Source: Enterococcus ratti
GTDB taxonomy: Bacteria > Bacillota > Bacilli > Lactobacillales > Enterococcaceae
Assembly (NCBI RefSeq): GCF_001886195.1
Contig: NZ_JXLB01000015.1
Span: 212 to 64,211, forward strand
Direction: 5' to 3'
DNA length: 64,000 nt
Numbering within the stretch: the first letter of the stretch is position 1; every line of letters begins with the position of its first letter. Shown piece by piece: positions 10,136-21,046 of the stretch. The translations under genes were made by a program, and so were the position numbers. The notes below the pieces were generated by a model, which worked only from the letters and a program-made list of their open reading frames with translations, searched no databases and was not told the DNA's origin.

Positions 10136-12577
10136 ATGGCGAAGAAAAAACGTCCTGCGAAGAAAAAGAAAAAGACGAAAAAGCAGCAGCAACAGCAGGA
10201 ACAGCTTTTTACGATCAGTATCGGCTTTGTTTTAGTACTATTTGCTATTTTCGGCTTTTTAAAATTAGGTTTTTTAGGTACTTTAGTTGCAAATGGTTTT
10301 CGGATAATTGCTGGCAATACGTACCAAGTTCTCTGCTTTTTACTAGCTATGTTGGGCTTGGCGATTGTTGTCAAAAATACCGAATTTAAAATAGGAAAAA
10401 GTCGTCGATGGTTGGGCGGTCTACTCTTTTATTTAGGACTACTCTTACTTTTACATGCTCATCTTTTTGGAAAACTCCATAGCGGTGAACCGAATATTCT
10501 AGGGACAACTTGGGACTTGTTAGCAAGCGACATTAAGCAAAGCCAAGTGGAAAATAATGTTGGCGGTGGGATGGTTGGCGCAACGTTATATCATTTGACT
10601 TATTTCTTGATTGCTCAACCCGGTAGTTATTTCGCCGCTATTTTATTATTGTTAAGCGGGGCAGTTGTTTTTAGCAACATAGAAGGATACCAGCTGGTAA
10701 ATGGCTTGCAAACAATAGGGGAACGCCTTCAAGAGTTGTTGGAAGGAGATCCTGAAAAGCAAGCGAAAAAGCAAGCGGCAAGAGCAGAACGCCGACAACA
10801 GCGTGTCAAAGCACGAGAAGAGAAAAAACAAGCAGCAATAGCAGCTGCTGAAGCTGAAATTTCTGAACTTGAAAAACGTCGATTAGCTAAACGGAAAGAA
10901 GAACGGACACTTTCTTATCAAGAAAAAATAGCAGAAGAAAAATTAGAACCATTAAATATCGTGCCGATTGATAGTTTTCAAGGAACTGTCTCATCTTCTT
11001 CAACTTTCTTACAAAAGGAAGAATCTCCAATTCCAGCGCCTGCTACGTCAGATTTATCGGTAGATGAAGTAGAAGATGATGGAACATCATTAGAGTTTGA
11101 AATTCAGGCAGAACAAGAAAATCAAGATTATGTACTACCAGCAATTGATTTACTTGATTCCGTAAAAACAACCGATCAAAGTGATGAGTATAAAAAAATT
11201 GAAAAAAATATTGGCGTCTTAGAAAAAACTTTTCAAAGTTTTGGTGTAGAAGCGAAAGTAGTCAAAGCAAGTTTAGGTCCATCTGTGACAAAATTTGAAG
11301 TCCAGCCAGCTGTAGGAGTTAAAGTAAGTAAAATTGTTAGTTTAACAGATGACATTGCTTTAGCATTAGCTGCCAAAGATGTGCGGATGGAAGCGCCAAT
11401 TCCGGGAAAATCACTGATTGGGATTGAAGTGCCAAATAGTAAAATCAGTATGGTTTCATTCAGAGAGATTATTGAAGCCCAACCCAATCATCCAGATAAA
11501 TTACTAGAGGTGCCTTTAGGACGAGACGTTTCTGGACGAGTGCAAACGGCGGATCTTTCAAAGATGCCGCATTTACTTGTAGCCGGTTCAACGGGTAGCG
11601 GAAAATCGGTGGCGATAAACGGGATCATTACAAGTATTTTGATGCGGGCGAAACCCCATGAAGTCAAATTAATGATGATTGACCCTAAAATGGTTGAATT
11701 AAATATGTACAATGGGATTCCTCATCTTCTAACACCGGTTGTCACTAACCCAAGAAAAGCGGCACAGGCTTTACAAAAAGTTGTTCAAGAAATGGAAGAA
11801 CGTTATGAAAAGTTTGCTGCAACTGGTGTTAGAAACATCGCCGGCTATAATGAATGGATTCAACAAAAAAATTTAGAAAATGGAACAAAGCATCCTACTT
11901 TACCATTTATTATTGTAATTGTTGACGAGCTAGCCGACTTAATGATGGTTGCAAGCAACGAAGTAGAAGATGCCATCATTCGTTTAGCGCAAATGGCACG
12001 TGCAGCTGGGATTCATATGATTTTAGCCACTCAAAGGCCAAGTGTGGATGTTATCACAGGAATTATTAAAGCAAACGTTCCTTCTCGAATGGCATTTGCA
12101 GTATCTAGCGGAACGGATTCACGAACGATTATTGATACCAATGGAGCAGAAAAGCTTTTAGGTCGTGGAGATATGCTTTTCTTGCCAATGGGAGAAAATA
12201 AACCAATACGGGTACAAGGCGCTTTTATTTCCGATCATGAAGTAGAAAGAGTGGTAAATTTTGTAACCGACCAGCAAGAAGCTCATTATGAAGAAAAAAT
12301 GATGCCAACGGATGAAGCTGACTCAACTGGTTCAGTGGAACAACCACAAGATGAACTATTTGAAGAAGCCAAAGCATTGGTGATTGAAATGCAAACAGCA
12401 AGTATTTCATTATTGCAACGTAGGTTTAGAATTGGTTATAATCGCGCAGCACGCTTAGTAGATGAACTAGAAGCACATGGCGTTGTTGGACCATCCGAAG
12501 GTAGTAAACCGCGGAAGGTATTTATAGAACAAGTAGAAGATCCTATAGATAATTTGCCGACGGATCACGAATCATAA
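10136..12577 (+). CDS. ftsK: DNA translocase FtsK/SpoIIIE family
   Basis: An 813-residue septal DNA pump that clears chromosome ends during division. Order: a Lys-rich N-terminus, four membrane segments (roughly residues 22-180), a charged linker with coiled-coil character (about 200-330), the alpha/beta RecA-like motor with Walker A GSTGSGKS (484-491) and Walker [15 protein letters not shown], and a C-terminal winged-helix gamma domain ([20 protein letters not shown]) that reads orienting DNA sites. Length is typical for the SpoIIIE/FtsK of cocci. It is followed by a good terminator and appears monocistronic. Confidence 0.95.
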   Translation: MAKKKRPAKKKKKTKKQQQQQEQLFTISIGFVLVLFAIFGFLKLGFLGTLVANGFRIIAGNTYQVLCFLLAMLGLAIVVKNTEFKIGKSRRWLGGLLFYLGLLLLLHAHLFGKLHSGEPNILGTTWDLLASDIKQSQVENNVGGGMVGATLYHLTYFLIAQPGSYFAAILLLLSGAVVFSNIEGYQLVNGLQTIGERLQELLEGDPEKQAKKQAARAERRQQRVKAREEKKQAAIAAAEAEISELEKRRLAKRKEERTLSYQEKIAEEKLEPLNIVPIDSFQGTVSSSSTFLQKEESPIPAPATSDLSVDEVEDDGTSLEFEIQAEQENQDYVLPAIDLLDSVKTTDQSDEYKKIEKNIGVLEKTFQSFGVEAKVVKASLGPSVTKFEVQPAVGVKVSKIVSLTDDIALALAAKDVRMEAPIPGKSLIGIEVPNSKISMVSFREIIEAQPNHPDKLLEVPLGRDVSGRVQTADLSKMPHLLVAGSTGSGKSVAINGIITSILMRAKPHEVKLMMIDPKMVELNMYNGIPHLLTPVVTNPRKAAQALQKVVQEMEERYEKFAATGVRNIAGYNEWIQQKNLENGTKHPTLPFIIVIVDELADLMMVASNEVEDAIIRLAQMARAAGIHMILATQRPSVDVITGIIKANVPSRMAFAVSSGTDSRTIIDTNGAEKLLGRGDMLFLPMGENKPIRVQGAFISDHEVERVVNFVTDQQEAHYEEKMMPTDEADSTGSVEQPQDELFEEAKALVIEMQTASISLLQRRFRIGYNRAARLVDELEAHGVVGPSEGSKPRKVFIEQVEDPIDNLPTDHES

Positions 12578-12584
12578 TAAAAAG

Positions 12585-12625
12585 AAAGAGGCAAGTCTCA
12601 CAATTACAGGCTTCCTCTTTTTTTA
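12585..12625 (+). terminator. Terminator after ftsK
   Basis: AAAGAGG plus AAGTCT pairs with AGGCTT plus CCTCTTT around a bulged C and a 9-base loop, followed by a T-run. Confidence 0.85.
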
Positions 12626-12825
12626 TTAGTGGAACTGTACATAGAATATCGTCACATGAATAGTAATTTTCTTGTTGAAAGAAAATAATAGAAAAATATT
12701 CGCGTATTTTTTAAATAGATAAAGATTTTTCTACTGCTTAAAAGAAGAATAAAACATTCATAACTGTAAGGATCAACTGAAATTTGTTGCATGATAGAGC
12801 AAAAATCCAAGAAGGGAAGAAAATC

Positions 12826-13218
12826 GTGAAAAAACATGTGAAAATTTTAGGAATATTCATTTGTATAGGTGGATTATTATTAGGAAGGATGAGTTATCTA
12901 GAACACCGTAAGGCGCAAAGGGCAGCAGATTTACTAACAGCAGAAAGACAGTCTGTGAAGGTTTTAAAAGAAAAATTTGCCGAAATTAAAGAAGTAAAGG
13001 TGGAACATTTCAAAAAGAATCATATGACAGGAACGTATGGTGCACTGGTGACAATGATAAATATGGAAGGAAATGAAGTTTTTTTTGATTATTTTTATAC
13101 AAAAGAAGCAAATGAAATTGGAAGTTACGGTATAGAAAATCGAGAAGTCCAAAAAGAAGGAAGAACGACTAATATAATAAAAGTAACTTATACAAATGGT
13201 GAGGTTGCCTATATATGA
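12826..13218 (+). CDS. Small membrane-anchored protein, candidate lipase immunity protein
   Basis: About 130 residues with a basic start, one hydrophobic segment (residues 6-23) and a soluble domain that should face outward. I chose GTG 12826 because it follows AAGGGAAG and gives a clean KKHVK plus hydrophobic anchor; the frame is also open from 12784. It is not a lipoprotein by the usual lipobox. I do not recognise the domain with certainty. It overlaps the next gene by the ATGA junction (13215-13218), so both are co-translated. By analogy with the Staphylococcus aureus TslA-TilA pair, where a membrane-bound protein neutralises a type VII-secreted lipase, I infer an immunity role. Confidence 0.65.
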   Translation: MKKHVKILGIFICIGGLLLGRMSYLEHRKAQRAADLLTAERQSVKVLKEKFAEIKEVKVEHFKKNHMTGTYGALVTMINMEGNEVFFDYFYTKEANEIGSYGIENREVQKEGRTTNIIKVTYTNGEVAYI

Positions 13219-14483
13219 CGATAACAGATGAAGATTGTCGGCATTTAAGTGAACACGTTTATTGGATAGATCCAATGCATCGCAACTATAAGAAGGATTC
13301 TTATAAAGAAGGCAGGATAAAAAAAATCGGAACTAAAGAGTTTAAAATTCTCAGACAAAAAGAAAATTCTAAGATTGACGGGATGCAAGCAATGGCAGTG
13401 GCACCAGTAATAAATGGCAATGTTGTGCTTTCTTTTATCGTTCTTGTTTATGCAGGAACAAATACAGCAGATATAAAAGACATTAGTACCGACTTGATTA
13501 CTATCGGTGGGTTCTTAGATAAAACTGCCTCCTCGGGTTTTTCAATTGAACGTAGTCCTCAACGTTTAAAAGGACAAGCCAACTCTGCGTTACAATTTGC
13601 AAAGGAAGTGAAAACAGCGTTTGCCTGTTCACAAATTACGACAACAGGGCATTCCTTGGGGGAATATCTTGCTTTGATGGTGGCTGCTGAAAATCAATGG
13701 CACAATATTGGCTTTAATGGGCCGGATCCTTATGAACTGTTAACGTCAAAAGCCAAAAAATGGACGAAAAGTCATGCAAGCTGGTTAAAAAACTATCGTC
13801 ATCAAGGAGATTTGCTTGGTAATTTAATGGGAAATAAAACGGGAGCAGAAATAAAAATAAATTTAGGAAAAGATTTATTTCCTTTTCAAGAGGACTATCA
13901 TTCATTGGCAAGTTGGAATTTTGATGCTAAAGGAAAACTCGTGATTCCCAAAAAGGACTTCAACCAAAAAGCAAGAGTGAAACAAGAAATCTATCGTTTA
14001 AATGAAGATTTTGATGTAAAGTGGCGAGATTGTCAGGAAATTAAAAGAACGCTGAAAAAACAAACGAAAGGAGAACTGTCTAAAAATGTACGTCTTTATT
14101 TGGACAGTAAACAGGCTTATTTAGTTGTTACTAGTATTCAAGCTAAGTATCACTTAGCAATTACAGATATATTAAATATTTATCAAAAAGCAATTCAAGA
14201 AACGAATACAGCTTGGCAAGAAACTTTAAAGTTAGCAAGGAATCAGACTACTCTTTTATCTAATGCTCAAATCAAAGAACACTTAGCAATTGGAGGCGCA
14301 ACGAAGCAAAAAAATGTTCTTGCGCCTATCCATTTTTATCAAGAGAAAATAAATCAGTTCAAGCAAATAGACCAAAGATTTACTTCTTTAATAAATGAAT
14401 TAAAAATGAAAATTGCTGAATTAGTGCAAAGAGATCAGGAATTGGCGCAATGGTTGGGAAAAAGGGAGGCTTTTTATGGATGA
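13215..14483 (+). CDS. Lipase-domain protein with helical C-terminus, type VII effector candidate
   Basis: 422 residues. The first half is an alpha/beta hydrolase of the class 3 lipase type: VYAGTNTADIKD resembles the oxyanion-loop region, and GHSLGEYLAL carries the nucleophile Ser147. A likely catalytic His lies in EDYHSLASW. From about residue 245 on the protein is almost wholly alpha-helical and charged, like LXG-type targeting domains but at the C-terminal end. No signal peptide is present. Gene order (immunity candidate, lipase, two small helical proteins) matches the known reverse-arrangement T7SS lipase TslA. No core secretion genes are in the window. Secretion and toxicity are inferred. 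Confidence 0.75.
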   Translation: MTITDEDCRHLSEHVYWIDPMHRNYKKDSYKEGRIKKIGTKEFKILRQKENSKIDGMQAMAVAPVINGNVVLSFIVLVYAGTNTADIKDISTDLITIGGFLDKTASSGFSIERSPQRLKGQANSALQFAKEVKTAFACSQITTTGHSLGEYLALMVAAENQWHNIGFNGPDPYELLTSKAKKWTKSHASWLKNYRHQGDLLGNLMGNKTGAEIKINLGKDLFPFQEDYHSLASWNFDAKGKLVIPKKDFNQKARVKQEIYRLNEDFDVKWRDCQEIKRTLKKQTKGELSKNVRLYLDSKQAYLVVTSIQAKYHLAITDILNIYQKAIQETNTAWQETLKLARNQTTLLSNAQIKEHLAIGGATKQKNVLAPIHFYQEKINQFKQIDQRFTSLINELKMKIAELVQRDQELAQWLGKREAFYG

Positions 14484-14772
14484 ATCAGAACGGCTTGCTT
14501 TGATTAATTATCAAATACAGAGAAACTTGGAAAAAGAGCAAGAAGAATTAATGGTTGTTCAGAAAAAAGGAGAACAGCTTATTCAAGAGTCTTTTGCTGC
14601 AATTTGTCAATTGTATCAAGCTTCTTCAAAAGAAATTCAAGTCCAAGTATTTGTTCATGCCCGTCAAACAGTCAAACGTTTGCAAGTGTCTTATCATATG
14701 GAGTTGCTGCTTAAAAAGAAGAGAATCCTTCAACGATTAGAAGTAGTCAAACGAATCTATAAAAACGACTAA
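14476..14772 (+). CDS. Small helical protein, DUF3958-like (T7SS partner candidate)
   Basis: 98 residues, predicted all-helical and coiled-coil-rich, without a signal peptide or membrane segment. The make-up (charged, Gln/Glu-rich, long helices) resembles DUF3958 proteins that accompany LXG effectors, but this is a resemblance by eye. It overlaps the lipase gene by 8 bases and follows AAGGGAGG, so it belongs to the same operon. It probably pairs with the helical C-terminus of the lipase as a targeting partner, as TlaA-type proteins do for TslA. Confidence 0.65.
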   Translation: MDESERLALINYQIQRNLEKEQEELMVVQKKGEQLIQESFAAICQLYQASSKEIQVQVFVHARQTVKRLQVSYHMELLLKKKRILQRLEVVKRIYKND

Positions 14773-14785
14773 GGAGATGAAAAAA

Positions 14786-15049
14786 TTGGTTGAAATGGCA
14801 CAAGTACTATTGAGAGATTTAAAGAGAAGTTTGGAAGAAAATTATGTACAAGTGATGGGACAAGTTTGTTGCCAACAAGCATCCACTAGACGACAAAAAG
14901 TGATGGACAACGGAAAAAAAGAACTAAAAGCAGTAAAATCCTTCATTGATACTTCAACGGAAGAATTAAGTGTCTATATTGAAGGTAAATTTGGAGAAAA
15001 GGTGAAAAAAGTATTTGATGAACAAAAACACCAATTAAAAAGTTACTGA
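14786..15049 (+). CDS. Small helical protein, second T7SS partner candidate
   Basis: About 87 residues, helical and lysine-rich, with two adjacent cysteines (QVCCQQ). I chose TTG 14786 because AAGGAG at 14771-14776 sits 9 bases upstream; the ATG at 14777 directly abuts that site and is too close. It is the last gene of the four-gene operon and is followed by a strong terminator. No WXG motif is visible. The role as a second small partner of the lipase is inferred from position and size. Confidence 0.6.
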   Translation: MVEMAQVLLRDLKRSLEENYVQVMGQVCCQQASTRRQKVMDNGKKELKAVKSFIDTSTEELSVYIEGKFGEKVKKVFDEQKHQLKSY

Positions 15050-15061
15050 CAGACTATAGAC

Positions 15062-15110
15062 AAAAGCTGTTCCAAACACGAAAGCCCGAGTTTGGAACAG
15101 CTTTTTATCT
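15062..15110 (+). terminator. Terminator of lipase operon
   Basis: A perfect 16-base stem (AAAAGCTGTTCCAAAC with its complement at 15090-15105) around a 12-base loop, then a T-run. Confidence 0.92.
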
Positions 15111-15169
15111 GCTTCATTTCGAGTTTTTGGACAAAAAATAAAGGCTCTTTGTCTTTTCTATAGCTATGT

Positions 15170-15400
15170 CGTTAATTTCTTTAAATTCATTGTAGCAGAC
15201 ACAAGCATTATATGCGTCGCGACTTTTTCTAAGTTTCGAAACTCGGTTCAACGCATCCCATACTTTTCTTTTGCATCCGCGAATATTCGTTCAATCGTTT
15301 GTTTTCGTTTTTTGTAAATCGATTTATTTTGATTAATTAGACGAAGATGTTTTGCTTCATTCATCATCCTAAACATGTCTCGTGATGACTCGTTCAGTCT
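15170..15400 (-). pseudogene. Remnant of IS1182-type transposase, C-terminal part
   Basis: On the minus strand the DNA reads LNESSRDMFRMMNEAKHL, then KQTIERIFADAKEKYGMR, a stop, then TEFRNLEKVATHIMLVSA and TMNLKKL. This is the C-terminal part of IS1182-type DDE transposases (the ERIF.DAKEKYGMRW motif). The Trp codon after GMR has become TGA, and the rest of the gene and the IS ends are absent. It is a relic only, and shows past IS activity next to rlmN. Confidence 0.8.
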
Positions 15401-15461
15401 TTATCTACAGTCTGACAGCAACTAAAAAATTGCTGATATTTTTTTCTTATTCTATGAACGC

Positions 15462-15490
15462 TTGATTTAAACATTAGAATAAGTTATAGT
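15462..15490 (+). promoter_or_regulatory. Promoter of rlmN
   Basis: TTGATT (15462-15467), a 17-base spacer and TATAGT (15485-15490), 36 bases before the rlmN start. Confidence 0.6.
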
Positions 15491-15526
15491 ATGTAGCGAT
15501 ACTTTGAAAAAAAGAGGGAAACAATT

Positions 15527-16594
15527 TTGGAAAAACAATCCATTTATGGTTTAACAATTGAAGAATTAACCGCATGGTTTTTAGAAAATGGAGAAAAAAA
15601 ATTTCGTGCGGCTCAAGTTTGGGAATGGCTATATATAAAGCGCGTGAGAGATTTCTCAGAAATGACTAACTTATCGAAAAATTTAATTGCCAAGTTAACG
15701 ACACAATTTATGATCAATCCATTAAAACAAATGGTTGTACAAGAAGCCTCGGACGGAACAGTAAAATATTTATTTGAGTTACCGGATAAAAATATGATTG
15801 AAACCGTATTGATGAGACAAGAATATGGCTTGTCCGTGTGTGTGACTACCCAAGTAGGCTGTAACATCGGCTGTACCTTTTGTGCGAGTGGTCTTTTAAA
15901 AAAGAATCGCGACTTAACTGCTGGTGAAATTGTGGCGCAAATCATGATGGTTCAGCATTATTTTGATGAGCGACAAAAAGGGGAACGAGTCTCTCACGTT
16001 GTTGTGATGGGAATTGGAGAACCTTTTGATAACTATGATAATGTGATGAATTTCTTGCATATTATCAATGAGGCAAAAGGATTAGCAATTGGTGCACGTC
16101 ATATCACTGTGTCAACTAGTGGATTGGCTAATAAGATTAAAGAATTTGCCAATAACGGGCTGCAAGTGAATTTAGCAATCTCGTTACATGCGCCCAATAA
16201 TGAAATTCGTACGTCAATCATGCGCATCAATCGCCGTTTTCCAATTGAAAAATTGATGGATGCGGTAGATGAATATCTAGAAAAAACAAATCGTCGAATT
16301 ACATTTGAATATATTATGTTGAATCAAGTGAATGATCGACCACAGCATGCACAACAGCTAGCTGATTTACTGAAAGATAAAAAGAAACTTACTTATGTAA
16401 ATTTAATTCCCTATAATCCAGTTAGTGAACATGATCAATACACAAGAAGCACCAAAGCAGACGTCTTAAAATTTTATGATGTATTGAAAAAAAATGGAGT
16501 TAATTGTGTTATTCGTAAAGAACATGGAACAGATATTGATGCAGCCTGCGGACAATTGCGCAGTAAGCAAATGAAAAAACACATTTTTGAATAA
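15527..16594 (+). CDS. rlmN: 23S rRNA A2503 / tRNA A37 C2-methyltransferase
   Basis: A 355-residue radical-SAM enzyme that methylates C2 of A2503 in 23S rRNA and of A37 in some tRNAs. The cluster cysteines are C112, C116 and C119 (CNIGCTFC). The C-terminal catalytic Cys is in DAACGQLRS. The [10 protein letters not shown] motif is intact. The start is TTG at 15527 behind AGAGGGA. Full-length and typical of enterococci. Confidence 0.95.
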   Translation: MEKQSIYGLTIEELTAWFLENGEKKFRAAQVWEWLYIKRVRDFSEMTNLSKNLIAKLTTQFMINPLKQMVVQEASDGTVKYLFELPDKNMIETVLMRQEYGLSVCVTTQVGCNIGCTFCASGLLKKNRDLTAGEIVAQIMMVQHYFDERQKGERVSHVVVMGIGEPFDNYDNVMNFLHIINEAKGLAIGARHITVSTSGLANKIKEFANNGLQVNLAISLHAPNNEIRTSIMRINRRFPIEKLMDAVDEYLEKTNRRITFEYIMLNQVNDRPQHAQQLADLLKDKKKLTYVNLIPYNPVSEHDQYTRSTKADVLKFYDVLKKNGVNCVIRKEHGTDIDAACGQLRSKQMKKHIFE

Positions 16595-16611
16595 AAAAAC
16601 CGCAAGAGTAG

Positions 16612-16668
16612 CCGAGTTCGATCAGTTAAAGTAAAAGATGACTGGTCGCGCTCGGTTAATTTTATTAA
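16612..16668 (+). terminator. Terminator after rlmN
   Basis: CCGAGTTCGATCAG pairs with CTGGTCGCGCTCGG in 13 of 14 positions (with G-U pairs), followed by a T-rich stretch. Confidence 0.75.
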
Positions 16669-16908
16669 AGAAATTTTTTTATAGTTTTCGTTTAGAAAAA
16701 ATGTGGACTAACGAGAGTTACGCTTTTTTATTTGAATTCAATCATTTATTTGAGCATTGAAAATACAAACTACTTCTTAAGATAAATTTGCACTAGCAGC
16801 ATAAGAAACATTTTCTTATTTATTGGTAGAAGACTTGCTTACTACGAGCATAACCTTTTCTCTTTTTAATCACAGACTGTTAAAATAAGCAAAAAGAGAG
16901 GAATGGCT
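16669..16908. other. Intergenic stretch, nothing recognised
   Basis: AT-rich DNA upstream of the acetyltransferase relic. A ribosome-binding site AGAGAGG at its end (about 16895-16901) still precedes the relic's ATG. Confidence 0.5.
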
Positions 16909-17115
16909 ATGATCATTAGTGAATTTGAACATGAGGATTTAGGATTAAGAGACCAGTTGGCTTGATCTTTTAAGATTAGTAGATTAGTGCAGCTCGATGA
17001 GTATGGCAAAGATTCAGTGGAAAAAGTAAAACAATTGATGGCATCTGAGTGTATTGCTGTATCGGCTATTGAAGCAGGTAAGCTGATTGGTTTTGTAGGA
17101 GCAATTCCTTTTTAA
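16909..17115 (+). pseudogene. Truncated aminoglycoside 6'-N-acetyltransferase, AAC(6')-I type
   Basis: Starting at ATG 16909 the reading MIISEFEHEDLGLRDQLA, then stop (TGA 16963), then DEYGKDSVEKVKQLMA and IAVSAIEAGKLIGFVGAIPF follows the N-terminal 65 or so residues of the enterococcal chromosomal AAC(6')-Ii family (MIISEF..., EEYGDS..., ELVGFIGAIP from memory). There is an in-frame stop at codon 19, a scrambled segment after it, and a stop at 17113. The C-terminal two thirds, including the acetyl-CoA site, are missing. It cannot make a working enzyme. It is useful as a phylogenetic marker for Enterococcaceae. Confidence 0.8.
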
Positions 17116-17133
17116 AAGCTATAGCTTGGTGCA

Positions 17134-17166
17134 AACCACCCTTTTGAATTGAAGGGTGGTTATGAT
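17134..17166. terminator. Bidirectional terminator
   Basis: AACCACCCTT and AAGGGTGGTT form a perfect 10-base stem with an 8-base loop, between the acetyltransferase relic and the end of the convergent Nudix gene. Confidence 0.85.
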
Positions 17167-17177
17167 TTCAATTTTAT

Positions 17178-17999
17178 TTACTCGTCATTTCCAGCTTTCA
17201 ATTGGTAGATTTTTGAAGGGCGTCCAATTCCTACAGGACGTTCGCCGATTTCATCAAAATATTGAAGCATGGCTTTTTTAAAATTTGAGTGATCGATCAT
17301 TTTAAAGTCAATTCCCAAGAATTTTGCAAACACCTTACGTGCTTCTGTAATCGTAAAGTCTTTTCCTAAGACTTGTAAAACTTGTGGTTCGTGTTCCATT
17401 TTGTTTACGACGCGTTTAAAAGCTTTGAGGATGATTTCACTGTGGTCAAACGCCAAAGTGTCTTTTCCAGAAGATTTACCTGTGAGTAAGTTCAAAGAAA
17501 TAGCTACATTATTGCTTGTTAAGTGAATGGTATTGCCTTCACGTTCTAACGTAAACCAACGGACTTCTTTTGCATCATCGCCTGCGATCAAAGGTTCTTC
17601 ACCGATAAAAGCTAAGTAACTAACTGTTACGACCCATCCACGAGGATCACGATTTGGTGTGCTAAATGTGTGTAATTGTTCAATATTTTCTTGCGAGATA
17701 ACGACACCTGTTTCTTCTTTTGTTTCACGCAAGACACTTGCACCTGTAGATTCATTTTTTTGTACGAATCCTCCAGGCAAAGCCCATGAGTTGCGATACG
17801 GATGGCTCTTTCTTTTTATAAGCAAGATTTTTAACTGATCTTCTTCTTTGTTGTAACACATCAACACGATATCTACAGTCAAAGAAGGTTTATCATATTC
17901 CGGACGTTTTTGTTTGTGATACCAAGCAAGAAAATCCGCTTCACTTGCTTCGTGTTCATAATACAATTTTTCTTCTTCTTTAGAAGCAAATTTTTTCAT
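17178..17999 (-). CDS. Nudix hydrolase with C-terminal winged helix (NrtR-like)
   Basis: 273 residues. The Nudix box spans residues 77-99 (GFVQKNE...RETKEETGV) and is complete, so hydrolysis of a nucleoside diphosphate derivative such as ADP-ribose is possible. The C-terminal 80 residues (FTITEARKVFAKFLGIDF, RPVGIGRPSKIYQL) look like the winged helix of NrtR-type regulators of NAD metabolism. It could be an enzyme, a regulator or both. The ATG follows GGGAGG. No NAD genes lie adjacent, although a NiaR-like-controlled transporter gene lies 7 kb away. Confidence 0.85.
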   Translation of the reverse strand: MKKFASKEEEKLYYEHEASEADFLAWYHKQKRPEYDKPSLTVDIVLMCYNKEEDQLKILLIKRKSHPYRNSWALPGGFVQKNESTGASVLRETKEETGVVISQENIEQLHTFSTPNRDPRGWVVTVSYLAFIGEEPLIAGDDAKEVRWFTLEREGNTIHLTSNNVAISLNLLTGKSSGKDTLAFDHSEIILKAFKRVVNKMEHEPQVLQVLGKDFTITEARKVFAKFLGIDFKMIDHSNFKKAMLQYFDEIGERPVGIGRPSKIYQLKAGNDE

Positions 18000-18088
18000 T
18001 TTTCTAACCTCCCTGTGACTTTTTTAGTTTAAAAGTCCTTTTTTCTCATTTTAGCAGACTTAAAAAAAAGTTTGCATTATATTACGTA

Positions 18089-18367
18089 TTATATGTGAAA
18101 TAAAAATGGCAAGATCAAATTAAATAAGAAGAAAAGCAGGTAAAAAGGTAAAATTTTTTGCTTTTCTTCACGAATGGCAAAGAAGCCGCATAAAATGATG
18201 TAGACATCTAAAGCGAATCGGAGGAGCTTAGAAGTCCAAATAAAGCTGTTTAAATTTCCATGAAGATTGAAATAGCCATACATTCGCATATAAAAATAAC
18301 TAAATAGTAAGTGGAGAAATGAAAGAAATGCCATACTGATCGTAAAATAAAGATATTTTTTTTGCAT
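18089..18367 (-). CDS. Small hydrophobic membrane protein
   Basis: About 92 residues with three predicted membrane segments and a short charged loop (IREEKQK). I chose ATG 18367, nine bases after AGAAAGG; a TTG nine bases upstream is too close to that site. I do not recognise the family. It lies alone between the Nudix gene (same strand) and metG (divergent). Confidence 0.55.
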   Translation of the reverse strand: MQKKYLYFTISMAFLSFLHLLFSYFYMRMYGYFNLHGNLNSFIWTSKLLRFALDVYIILCGFFAIREEKQKILPFYLLFFLFNLILPFLFHI

Positions 18368-20676
<2,309 letters not shown>

Positions 20677-20718
20677 TTTTTTGAATAGAAAAAAATATGC
20701 GCTTATTTTTAGTTTGTA

Positions 20719-20780
20719 GACAAAAGTATCAATTGCCTGTTTGTATAAAAGGTAAAGCAGATGCTTTTGTCTTTTTTTGT
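20719..20780 (+). terminator. Terminator after metG
   Basis: GACAAAAG pairs with CTTTTGTC across a long loop, followed by a run of T. Confidence 0.6.
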
Positions 20781-21046
20781 GGAAAATAAACGAGTATGAG
20801 AACGTCTGATCATTTGTCTACTTTTATTTAATATACATCTGTATTTTTCCTAATTGATGAAAAAAGAGCTCTTTAATTATCCGGCTTTGAAAGAATTTTT
20901 ATCTGCCTGTACGATAAGAATGAGAACTTAAGCTGCAACTATCTAATAATAGCTGCTTTGATAAAAATTTCTGAAAAATAATGGAAAAATAGAATATTCT
21001 CAGTTATACTAAATTTTATATTAAAATCCATAAAAAGGAGATGCGA
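20781..21046. other. Intergenic stretch before amino-acid permease
   Basis: AT-rich, no open frame. An AAAAAGGAG site at its end belongs to the permease gene. I see no clear riboswitch. Confidence 0.45.

Noticed and set aside
10045-10389. Open frames on both strands overlapping the start of ftsK.
   Set aside because: They are shadows of the Lys-rich N-terminus of FtsK, whose start and ribosome-binding site are clear.
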